Assembly (NCBI RefSeq): GCF_000208745.1
Contig: NC_030850.1
Coordinates: forward strand, 6,472,748-6,536,747
Length of the DNA stretch: 64,000 nt
Source of the DNA: Theobroma cacao
Lineage: Eukaryota; Streptophyta; Magnoliopsida; Malvales; Malvaceae
Direction of reading: 5' to 3'
The notes beneath the pieces are model-generated. The model had not been told where the DNA came from, ran no database searches, and saw nothing but the letters and a program-made list of their open reading frames with translations. Position 1 is the first letter of the stretch. The number at the start of each line of letters is the position of its first letter. The position numbers and the translations under genes are program-made. Shown here one piece after another: positions 22,342-33,292 of this stretch.

Positions 22342-23945
22342 TCTAATTTCTTCTTTTAAAGAAAGGAGGGGTCAAAGCAAGTTATGAGATGTGTGAAATA
22401 TTGTGCTTGGTGTGTTTGATACTTATACTTGGTGTGTGGGGATTATCAAATGCAGATACTTGGTCCAAAATCCAATTTGTTTTAATCTATAAAAATATTG
22501 TCACCCTTTAAATTTAATCGTTTGATGTCTTGGTTTAGTTATTTTTATCTTAGCATAATACTTGAAAAAATTCTTGATTATTCAAAAAAATTTTAAATTT
22601 TTTTTATATTTTTATTGTGTTCAATCAAGTTATTTATTTTTATTTTTAATCAAATAAGTCTTTATAACTAATAGTTGATTAATTATTATTTTAAAAGTAA
22701 CAATCAAAGAATTAATTGACTTATTGGGTTGTTACTTTATTATTTAATTTTTACTTTCAAAATTAAAAAGAAAAAAGAAATTATCTATTTAGATACAAAA
22801 GTAAACAATATTTTGAGAAATTAAAAATTAATTAACTTGCATGGATAACAAAACGTATCACTTATTTTCAAATGAAATTAGGTTTAAGTTGGAGCTACAT
22901 TTTTGTCATATGCAGCTCATTCTAACAGATACGATTTCATTTTTCATTATTTATGTTAGTTTTTAACATATTTTTAGAAATATAAAACAAAGAAGAAAAA
23001 GGTACTAATAATAATATAATGATAACAGCAAAAAAAAAAAAGCCTACTAAAAAATCATCTGTACTAAAAAAATTAGCTTCATTGTATTAAATATTTGGTT
23101 TAATGGTAAGGACATTTTCTTTTACTCAAAATTTAAATTCGAATCCTCCCTCTTCAATAAAATAATATAAACCCTGATTACAATTAAATAAATGAATGAA
23201 GTCATTTCTTGTTTTCCTATGTTACATTCAATTACTTGTTGACCTTCGATCACGAGTTTACAGAGAAAAGTTTAATTATTCTATTTGTAAGTCGTTGTCC
23301 ATTCCCTTAAAGACTATAAAATTACCAAGCCAAACCTATTATTTATCTTACAACTTTGTAATTAATTTAATATTATAAGGTAAATTTTTTTTTGAAAGAT
23401 AATATAAGGCAAATTAACCAACCAAATTTTATGGTATTCAAGGTCATGGTCAAGGCCACGGGCATGCATGTAACCTGGGATAAAATAATGCCACTTCTGT
23501 TTTTTTTTTATTATTTTAAAATAATGCTATCATTAATTAATTAATTATAAAGTAGTAGAAAAGGAAGAATGGATGCCTAAGGAAGCAAGGAATGGAGGAC
23601 AAGGTCTGAGTTGCGATTATTCAAGTGTGAGTAGGTAATGAGGCAAATGACAAAATGCAAACAAGACAAGAACTAAACGCTTCTTATATAGTAATAAATC
23701 CAGTGAACATGATAGTTGAATATGAATGGTATTCCAAAGTTTTAAAAAAAAAAAATTCAAAAGCTAAAATTAAAGTAATTGATGATTAACTCCTCATTTA
23801 AGCTTCAAAAATGTGGTTTTGCAATGCTACATATCTCCTTATTAGCGAGGGTATGCTGAGGATCAAGTTATCGTATGGAACATGTTCGTTAATTGATACA
23901 TCCTTCTGTAATTTTTTTAGTTAATATTTTATAAAAATAAACGTT
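22342..23945. other. Intergenic AT-rich DNA with MITE and SINE traces
   Basis: About 22555-22760 holds one arm of the repeat family seen at 61985-62485 (TCAAATAAGTCTTTATAACTAA). About 23092-23160 holds a SINE-like tRNA head, listed separately. No gene is seen. Confidence 0.5.
23092..23160 (+). mobile_element. SINE-like tRNA-derived head
   Basis: TTTAATGGTAAGGAC resembles an internal A box. AATTCGAATCCTCC, about 45 bp on, is close to the B-box consensus GGTTCGAANCC. It does not fold into a tRNA. A short AT-rich body follows. Confidence 0.4.
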
Positions 23946-24140
23946 ATATTTAACAATTGATTCATATTTATCATACACAAAGTTTTAATTCAATCTAATA
24001 TTTTATTGACTATTATTAATTTTTTTTATATTTAACAACTGATTCATACTTATCATATACAAAGTTTTAATTTAATCTAATATTTTATTGAATATTATTA
24101 AAATTTTATATTTAACAACTGATCCATATTTATCATATAA
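23946..24140. repeat. Tandem repeat of about 81 bp, 2.4 copies
   Basis: Units beginning ATATTTAACAA.TGATTCATA start at 23946, 24028 and 24108. The last is cut off at 24140, where citrate-binding pseudogene sequence begins. The array has replaced the 3' end of that gene. Confidence 0.85.
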
Positions 24141-25466
24141 TAAAAATCATCATTTTGGGCATATACCCCTCGTTTGAAGGCATGCGATATCACTCCACGA
24201 CCATCTGCCTTTAATTTTAGATACCCATCTATGTAAACTTTCACTTTGGCGGCACCAACATCGTGGACAGCATTCAGCTTGAGCCAATTGTAGATGTCCT
24301 GAAGCAGGACCGGACCCACGGTGAGACCTACATTGAGAGGAGTGGTGTCACATTCATTAAAATGTAAAAAATTTTTACTTCGTATATTATTTATGTTAGA
24401 GTCTTATACAGTTAATGATACTAATAAATTTATTAATTTTTTTTATTTTGTAGAAAGTGAGGTTAAAAATTTCAAGTTAAAGTAAATTTATAAAAAAGTA
24501 ATTTATATACTAATATTTAAATACTACATAAAAAGACAAAAGAAATATCTTTTTATAATTTAAAATTTTATTAACAAAAAGTTAAAATCTAAACTACCCC
24601 ATCTAAAAAATTACTTTCTATAATTTATTTTCTTCTTATTATTATTTTAGTTATAACATTACTTAAAAAAATTTCTGAATCTGTCCATGACCCGAATCTT
24701 TGTAGTAAGTGAGTGAACCATTGTAAACCCTGAGCATGGTGGCTTAAGGAGGGCTGGCACTAAAACTTGCCACGTACCAGTATCCTTCAAACCGTCATAC
24801 GTCGGAAGTGTCATTGCATCCCTAGCAAAAGATGTGAACATTCTTTTGGTTAGTTCTTAGTATAAATTTAGCGAATTCTGTCTATTAAATAGCTACGATG
24901 TAATGAAAATAGAACAAAAATTCGAACAAAAGTTTTAATTTTTATTTTATTAATTTCCTCACACACAACGATTAGTTTTTTCTTATTTGAATTGGAAAAA
25001 AAAGATATGAACTTTATTTTTTAAACAAGAAAATCATGTATCAATTAATAAAGTAAATATTAAAAAATCAGAGTGTTTAGTTAAATATTAAAAGAAAATG
25101 ACTATAGGAGTAACCTATTTTATATCATTAATAAATATCCTGGTTTTCAAGCTTTTTGCCTAGAAAGTTTTGGAAAACTGTCGACGATTGCCAATCTGAT
25201 TTCTCGTATTCAGTAGCGTCAAAGCAAGATTATATTAGCAATCTCTGTTGGTGGTTTCAAAATTCTTGAGCCCTTTCGATGAAGCTATAACGCTGCTCTT
25301 CAGGCAGGGCCTCTGTATGTGGTAGTATATCCGATTTAAAGGAAGAGAGATGAACCCTATAGTAGGATGAATGGGTCAGCAAAGCAAAGGTTTGAAAATT
25401 TACAATACTGATGACTTGAAGAAAGGTCAGGTAGAAGCAAGTCAATTTGGTTAAGGACGGTGCCAT
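24141..25466 (-). pseudogene. Citrate-binding-protein-like pseudogene (copy C)
   Basis: Decayed third member of the local family. Exon 1 (about 25257-25466) starts with an ATG and a signal-peptide-like stretch (MAPSLTKLTCFYLTF). It continues, in shifted frames, with GFISLPLN and then EEQRYSFI, which match the exon 1 landmarks. Exon 2 starts near 24835 with DVWRFEGYWYV and LRVYNGSLTYYKDSG. It is then cut by about 335 bp of AT-rich DNA and resumes at about 24330 with GPVLLQDIYNWLKLNAVHDV, VKVYIDG and GVYAQND. The 3' end is lost in a tandem repeat. Several frameshifts exclude a product. Orientation and exon order match copies A and B, so it arose by the same tandem duplication. Confidence 0.85.
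24331..24665. mobile_element. Insertion splitting exon 2 of copy C
   Basis: About 335 bp of AT-rich non-coding DNA separates codons that are adjacent in copies A and B (between YKDSG and GPVLL). GACCC occurs at both borders and could be a short target duplication, but the ends show no clear inverted repeat. The element type is unknown. Confidence 0.5.
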
Positions 25467-26244
25467 TGTGCATGAAGGATGAACCTTAATGACGGTTTTA
25501 GTATAGAATATCTTGCATGGAACTAACACAAGGATGGGTAGGAAATTTTGTTTGATCGAATGTTAGGTGGCAGGAAATTTGCTAATTAAGATTGAATGCT
25601 ATTGTTGGTGGCCTTTAAACCTTTTGAGTCCTTGTTTTTATCAATTCCCCAGAGAATTTTTATTATCATGTCCCAGTAGCTAGGCAACTGAGGAAAGGTA
25701 GCAACTCAATTGTTGTTACTCAAAGAAAAGCTTCACTCTTCAAAGCGATTGCTATCAAGGTAATCGTAGAAAACTTAATGCTAGAGCCAGATTCCATAGC
25801 TAGGCAAGAATATTTTTTGATAAGACTCCAAAAATAACGGACACAACAAGATAAAGATTCTATCAAGCAACAGTCCAAGAATGGACAGCAGCAAGCAAAC
25901 AGCAGAAAAACATTTCATATATGCTTAATATTATACTATAGCGCTGGTGCTGGGATCATGAGTCATGGGTTCAACCCTAGCGAGGGCAACACTGTAAAAG
26001 TCAAAAGGAGTATTACAGGAAGTAAAATGCAATACCATATATATATATTGATTGCAATAGCATTACATGAATTAGATTCCCAGCAGCATAAAACAATTGA
26101 AAGGGCATAGATGCAGGGAACCAACATAACTCCAAGTCATCAAAGATTCATCTGTTTTCTCCTCTGCATTAACTTCTATAAAGTATACTAGAGCATAATC
26201 ATTGAACTTATTATAATATCTGGGCTCGCCAGTTAGCAATGAAC
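25467..26244. other. Intergenic DNA between copy C and the CAD-like gene
   Basis: No gene is seen. At about 25940-25990, GGTGCTGGGATC and, 20 bp on, GGGTTCAACCC resemble degenerate A and B boxes of a SINE. A short (TA)n lies near 26038-26050. The last part is the 3' flank of the CAD-like gene. Confidence 0.4.
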
Positions 26245-29200
26245 CTACTGTGACAAGGAATTTGCCACATCAATCACAAAACGGTATCTGACATCAGATT
26301 TGGCAAGCCTTTCCATTGCTGTGTTGATATCGTCCATCCGGATCAGCTCAATGTCTGCACTGATATTGTGCTTGGCACAAAAGTCTAGCATCTCCTGTGT
26401 TTCTTTCATCCCTCCAGCATCGCTTCCTCCAATAAGCTTCCGTCCTGTAAACCAAATAGTTAGAAACTGGCTGGAATTCAAGGCAAGTTCACAGCAGTCA
26501 ACCAGGATATCATCTTGACATGATATGGAAGCTTCCATTATAGAAATTATATATTAATATTCTTACCTATGGCTTTAAACTTCTTTTCGTAAATGTTTTC
26601 AGTTAAACTAAAAAGCAAAAGTTGAACTCACAAGAGAATTTACCCACTTTTGAACAGGAGAAAATTTTAGACCTATTATCATGCCTTTACAATCGATAAC
26701 CTGAGAGATTCTCGAACCTATCATCATATTTTCTATTTCCCCCTTTACTGATCTTAAATAGAGAAATACTTTTTGTTTCATATTAAGGATAGAGGGAGTG
26801 TTAAAGGGTAGAACCTAAAATTTGACACACAAATTGCATGTTAAACACATATCATAACTTCCGAGTCCCACAAAGGAGGCTTACCCAAAACTAATGGAAA
26901 AATAGGCAATTCAAGTGATTTATTGGGCAATCCCACAGTGACCAGTTTTCCATTCACCTTCAGCAGAGTAAGCAGTGGAAGCAGGGGATGAACTGCAGAC
27001 ACTGTGTCAATGATATAGTCCATGGTACCAATAGCTGACTGCAAAGAGTACACACAAACAAGATTACAATATATAATCATCAAAGTGCTTTCTAACTTAA
27101 CTCAGGGTGCTGATTTTTGTACAATCAAGCAATATTAAGCAGAAGCATAATCTTGACACATCCAATCCTATGAACTGCAATACTATTTTTAGGGCCTGCC
27201 AAAAGTTGAAAGGCAGTTCAGAACGCAACTTGATTCAGTGATCGGTCATGATTAAATTGTTCAAAGTCAAACTCAGGAATCAAGAGCATGTTAGTTCAAC
27301 TAATTCTCAAAATTAATTTCTCACATACCTTCATTTTTGAAGGATCACTGGAAACAAGGAATGAGTCAGCACCAAGTCTATTGATTGCTTCAGACTCCTT
27401 TGATGGGGAGCTACTAATGACAGTAACTTTCAACCCAAAGGCCTTAGCAATCTTCACAGCAACATGACCAAGCCCACCAAGGCCTGCAATGCCCAAATGC
27501 TTGCCTGCATCAGTCATTCCATAATATTTCATAGGGCTGTACACTGTGATCCCAGCACATAATAGTGGTGCACCCGCATCCATCGGCAAGTTATCAGGAA
27601 AGCGAACCACATAGCGCTGGTCAACCACGATCATATCTGAATAACCACCATAATTTATTGTCCCATCCGGATTATGAGAGTTATAGGTAAATATCACACG
27701 AGGGCAGTAGTTCTCCAGGTCCTGCTGACAGCATTCACATGTCTTGCAGGAGCCAACCATAACCCCAACGCCAACCCTGTCACCTGCTTTGAATTTTGTC
27801 ACATTATTCCCCACTTTTGTTGCAACACCAACAATCTCATGCCTGCAGAGCAACAACAGCATGCATTATTTATTTAGGTTGCTGCAATTGTTCTTGGAAG
27901 ATAATAATGTTGACCAGACCATACTACTGTCTTCCACAAATGATTTACTTAGCTACTCAATTGAACAGTTTCAAATCAGTTCTCACTATTTCAAAAGAAG
28001 AAAAAAAATATACAAACATTCACAATATTAGTTAGATGGATATTATTCTTATGCAATATCCAACAATTTAGAGATGATATTAAAGCAAGTCAGTAATGTA
28101 TGGGTAGGTTAATAAGTCTAAACAAGTTCCCAGGAATTGCTCTAAGCAACCAAGATATCAGCACATTTACATCAAGTGGCCGCTTTTAAGACCAGAATAT
28201 CCACTCACTTATGCCAGTCCAGGAACATTTACCTGGCATTAGACCCATCATTAAAGGTATTCGGTGAAATGGGAGTTTAAAACTTGGGAAGAATAATTGA
28301 TCACCTACTGGTCATTTAGCACTCTACTACCAAAACGTAACTGTCTGGACCAGTAAATGCATTCTTTGCAACAATAAGCTGGATATATATTGAGGTCTCT
28401 TAGTTGAGGAATTGGAAACCAAAATATTAATAATCTTAAAGAAACGATAATCTCAATGGATAAAGTAACTGATAACCAGCTCTTATCCTGTCTATATAAA
28501 AGAATATAACATCTAGTATAATGCTTTACCCGAGTCCTAGAAAACAAAACCTCACTAGTTAAATATGCAGCCTGATAAATATGCCCAGGAGTTACATAAA
28601 CCTAAAGTGTATATAGAAACCTCTGGTTACAATAAATGATCAAGACACCTCAAAAGCTGCAAACCGAAAATGCATAAGGTCTACCCTTTCTTTACATTCA
28701 AAGAGTTTTCGAGTACCTGCACCGTTGTAGTTTGCAACTGCATGCAAATGGTGAGCTCCTTAATCCAGTGGAATAATCAATAGTTAGTTGAAAGTTAATT
28801 TTTCTGTGTTTAATTATGCTAACAAAAGTTTTAGAATGGTCAAATACTACAATGGAATGTCTTTATATAGTCAACAATGACATAGTTTAGCTCATGTTTG
28901 ATGGTTTAATCTCTTTATGGTTAAGCAAATTTAGAGTAGTTCTCATTCGAAGAACCTCAATCTGTACAGTTTTGAATTCACAGCACAAGAAAGGATCCAA
29001 GCAACTGATGGTTAGGTCATCTTTCTAATTTTGCAGCCATAAAAGTTGGTTTTTAACTTCAAAAATAACAATATGTAGGATTGGCTATATAAGCTATAAT
29101 CTTCCACCATGCTCTAGTCAAGATCATATGCTCAGTCAGTTTATTAAGTCCATCAAAATGGTTAGTAGCTAATTGCATAAACTCTAAGGATGGTCTATAG

Positions 29201-31331
29201 ATGTGAACCTCAATGGCCATAACTATGACAATCTACATGACTTCTGAAATTTCTGAATCTCAAGTCTTATGGAATGCAAATTTTTGGTACCATGGAATCT
29301 CCTTATTCCTGGAATTTAACATTTAAATATATTCATAATGTTCTATCTCAAGTAAGAAAATGCTACTACTATGAAAAAGCTCTACCTAAAAACTTAGATG
29401 TGCTGAGTTACTCCAAATGAAAAAGGCAGTTTGAACTGCAGAAAACAAGAAATATATGAAATCAATGGAGTCATAGGAAATGAAACATATAGCAATGTAT
29501 AATATCAGAGAAAATCTTTTGGATGCTAACTATGACATTTTAGTAGAGAAGTCTGAATGGGCCAAATTCTTCGTAGTTAGTACAGGGTAATACAGAAATG
29601 AAAATCCTAGAAAGGTAACAGTTCAGCCACAAATATATAAGATATAACAAGGAGGATGTACTATCTTCTTTACAAGATATTAGCTAATACAAAGACAAGC
29701 ACCAGTCATTTTGTAAGTTGGTAGTCAAGTAGCACAAAGCTTACTTATGCTCGGCTGTGCTCTATCAGAAATAATACATAATCATCTAGCCATACATCAG
29801 AACAGAATACGCCTCACCACATCCAAGACATTAACAGCTAAATTGTTTGGTTGGCTATGCATTTGCAGCATAATCTACAAACCATAGAAATACAAAGAGA
29901 CATCATCATCTAGGGAATATACATGCTAATATGAGATAAGTATCATACCCAGGAACAACAGGATATCGAGTGAAACCCCAGTCATTTCTAACAGTATGCA
30001 GGTCTGAGTGGCAAACTCCACAGTAAAGAATTTTTACGGTGACATCATCATCACCATTTTCCCTGCAAAAAATTGAAACAAAAATTGCAACAACCATCCT
30101 CACCAAAATTAGAAATAAGTAAAGATTGAATAAATCAATTTGTCAATATGATACCTCTTCTCACATTGGATAAAAATGTGACAAATAAAAACTCACTAAT
30201 AATGACTTGAGCTTAGATATTTTAATGTCGTTTCACTACGGAATTAATACTATATTAGTTAATTTTGTAAGAGAAATGGTAAAAAGTCTGAAAAAGTAGC
30301 AGTCCAAATAGTCCAATGTGAGACATTAAATCTTTGCCTTTAAATTTTGTACTATTTACAAATAAACTATCATTTTTGTTTCCCAACCTTTGGATTATAA
30401 TTATTTAGTAAATCCTCTTCTATAATTTCATTTTCAAGAAATTTCAACAAACAATGCCAACATTTATTAGTGACAGTTATGATTTGACCACATTACAGAA
30501 AACTTTGACACAATAAATAAAGTTACATTACAGGCTGATAACAACCGGTCGGACACCGCATGTTATAGTCATAAATGAGGCAGAATAGATGTACCAAAGA
30601 ATATGAGCCAAAATAGTTTTTTTTTTTCCTTCTTCTTCAAGGTAAAATAGATATTTCATCAATTATTGGACAAAACCCAGGAGGGTTTATTTTTTCTTTT
30701 TGTAAAAACTTTATCACCGTCTATTACTGCTGAAGAAAAAGGGTTCTTTTTTTATATAGAGAGAAGAAAAAAGTTTACACTTTGATGAGCTACTAAAGTA
30801 AGAAAATCAGGAGAAAGATCCCTCCATTGTCTCCACGCTTGGCCAATTCGTGAGCTACTTCATTGACCCATCTGTTTACATGATTTTTCCATTTTGTTTT
30901 ATCTGTTTACATGATCAAACGTGTACAAATAAAATTTTATATTGGCCAAGATACAAATCAATTTAATAAATGTAAAATAATAATATAAACCACTGATGCT
31001 GGACCTATTTATTAAATAATCCAAAAGCTTCATCTTTACATAATCTTTTCATCAGTCAAGTTTATATTTACTGCGGAAATCTTAAGCAACCACGACACAC
31101 ACGTGAACACTAGCCAAGAGTACATTGAGAAAGAGGAAAATGAGACAAAATTAGCAAACAAAAAAAGATTAAAAAGAAAAACAAAGAAAAATACTTTTGC
31201 CAGGAAGAAGAGGTAATGGAATAGGTAGTATACCTTCTGGAGAAATGGAAAGGGGAGAGGGTTCCAGAGCTATCTCTGGCAGCCCAACCCAAAGCTTTTT
31301 GTGGGTGCTCTTCTTCTGATGATTTTGACAT
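26245..31331 (-). CDS. Cinnamyl-alcohol / mannitol dehydrogenase-like zinc MDR enzyme
   Basis: Five exons: 31234-31331, 29949-30062, 27329-27842, 26885-27038 and 26245-26444. All borders are GT-AG with exact phase, giving 359 residues, the normal CAD length. The product is a zinc-dependent medium-chain dehydrogenase/reductase that interconverts aldehydes and alcohols with NADP(H), probably cytosolic. Seen: catalytic-zinc motifs CGVCHSDLH and PGHEIVG; the structural-zinc cysteines in [17 protein letters not shown]; the loop [21 protein letters not shown]; the Rossmann motif [15 protein letters not shown], then VISSS with Ser at the position that favours [14 protein letters not shown]; and the C-terminus [14 protein letters not shown]. 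The N-terminus ([19 protein letters not shown]) is typical of the CAD/mannitol dehydrogenase-like (ELI3) branch rather than the core lignin CADs. The true substrate cannot be read from sequence. Introns 1 (1171 bp) and 2 (2106 bp) are long; intron 1 holds LINE debris. Confidence 0.95.
30615..30900 (-). mobile_element. LINE 3' fragments in intron 1 of the CAD-like gene
   Basis: The minus strand at about 30765-30885 reads [19 protein letters not shown] followed by a stop, the terminal RNase H signature of plant LINEs. A T-tract at 30618-30630 (poly(A) on the minus strand) marks a 3' end. It is in the same orientation as the gene. Confidence 0.65.
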
Positions 31332-31418
31332 CCCCTTTTGCTCTCTTTTTTTTTCAGTGCTCTTTCACTTTTGCTTGAGTGAGTTTTGATGGGTGCAAAC
31401 CACATCGCTCATGGGAGA

Positions 31419-31428
31419 AATATATAGA
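31419..31428 (-). promoter_or_regulatory. Probable TATA box of the CAD-like gene
   Basis: The minus strand has CTCTATATATTT about 90 bp upstream of the ATG at 31331. The 5' leader between them is pyrimidine-rich. Confidence 0.6.
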
Positions 31429-33287
31429 GGAGTCATAGCCTACGTGGTGCACAATGGCTGCTTTAAATCTGTTTACGTGCTCCCTTTTCCCTGCCTTTTA
31501 TGTTTTTTAAAAAAAATATATTTTTTGAATTGAAAATTAAATGTTAACGATTAGATTAAATCGAACTCTGGAATGTAAATATACTTTTAAATTTTAATTA
31601 ATGAATGCTTATAGTTACTAATTAAAAATAATTAAAATATTTCTATGGATGGTCGTTGTTTCTGTAGGACTTATTACCAAGCAAACACAATAGTAGGCTA
31701 CTAGGCTCGTACTCATAAATAAATTAAACACCATGATGACTATTTATGGATCTATTAGACAAATATTTCACCTACTTTAACATTTTATTTTTAAAAAATA
31801 TTTTTTCATTAAATTACAATTTTGATTAAAATTTTTTAAAAAATTAATATATTTTTTGTACTTGAAAAAAGAGAATTCAAATTTTGTTTTTTAATCAACA
31901 AAATTATGAATCAATCAATAAACTAAATATTTAAATGTTAAAAATTAATATATTAATCACAATTTTTTCTATAAATGTTACTGTTTTAGCAGGTGTACCA
32001 CATATTAATATTTCCCATTTCTATAGAATCACCTTCAGTGGGCAGGAAAATTCTGATGGGTCTAGCTAGCATGTTTACGAAGGCCAGCAAAGCCATCTAA
32101 CCTTTTCCTTTTCCTTCTGTTATTCAATTATTGGCTTACCTTGTAGGAATGGCCATTAATATCATTTACTATCTAGATAAAGGAGGCAGCTGAAAACTTA
32201 AATGCAGCTTTGAAGGCTTACTATTGCTGACAGATCTACCAATTTTCACAAGTCTTATTGGAGGTCTAAAAAACTTTTAGTCTACCATTTTTAAATTATT
32301 TTTTTATTTTTGCCCATGCTAACTATTGTTGGTTTTAAAGATTTTATTTTCAAAAACAAATTTTGTATTTAATACACCATTCTTATCAAATTTTAAGAGA
32401 GATGGTACATTAATTATGAATATTATCTTAATAAGACATCTATTAACATTTTTTAAAATAATATTTTTACATGAAATGTAACAATTGACAGGCAATTTGA
32501 GGATTTTAATTTATTGAATGAAAATAATTTCTGCTTATAATAATAACTTTATCAAATATTTTACACTCAAATATTTAACTCAGTAGTTAGTGTATGACTT
32601 TCTCCTCAAAATGAGTAGAGTTTGAATCTCCTTCTCCAAATATATATATATATATATATATAAATTTTACCAAATATTTTTTTTGAAAAATAACTTTACG
32701 AAGTATTATTGGGTCATACATTACCAAGTATTTTTGTACTTTTGTAAATAAAATTATTCATGTCCTAAATGATGCATATGAATATGATCTAATTATATTG
32801 ATTGAGTGTGTAGTTTTAGGAACAAACTAAGAAAAACCCATCAATTAGTTACAAAATTGGGAGTAAAATATTAGATGATGGTGTATTTCAAAAGAAAAAT
32901 TACATTTTTTTATGAAAATTTATAAATAAAAAGCTATATTCTTTCGTATAAAAAGTTGTGACTATTAAAAAGTCATATCAATTAAAAAGTTATGTCATAT
33001 AATATGATATAATATGACTATAGGATTGTGAGTGATTTTTCGTATAAAAATTTATGTCTTTTCAAAAAATGACATTTGAAAAAATATCTTTAAATGCAAA
33101 AGTTATGATCAATGTCACATGATGAAAAATAATACAAAATTAGAAGAAACTGGTCTGTTGCTTTTTTGTCTACCTTAAATCAATATGTATTGTTTTTAGG
33201 GAGGGTAATAGATACTTTTCTATTGAGTACCCTCATTATCTAATCCAATTAAATAAGATTAGGGTATGTTTGTTGGGATGATCTTGG
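31429..33287. other. AT-rich intergenic DNA
   Basis: No gene is seen. It contains a SINE-like head (32570-32660) and a (TA)n run near 32640-32662. The last roughly 24 bp before 33293 resemble the older Ogre copy. Confidence 0.55.
32570..32660 (+). mobile_element. SINE-like tRNA-derived head with (TA)n tail
   Basis: TTAACTCAGTAGTTAGTG is close to a tRNA A-box region. GAGTTTGAATCTCC about 40 bp on is close to a B box (GGTTCGAATCCC). An AT tail (TA)n follows at 32640-32662. This is the best of the SINE-like heads in the window. Confidence 0.5.
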
Positions 33288-33292
33288 ATCCA

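Noticed and set aside
32570..32640. Possible tRNA gene
   Set aside because: A- and B-box-like words are present but no acceptor stem or anticodon arm can be formed, so a SINE-type head is more likely.
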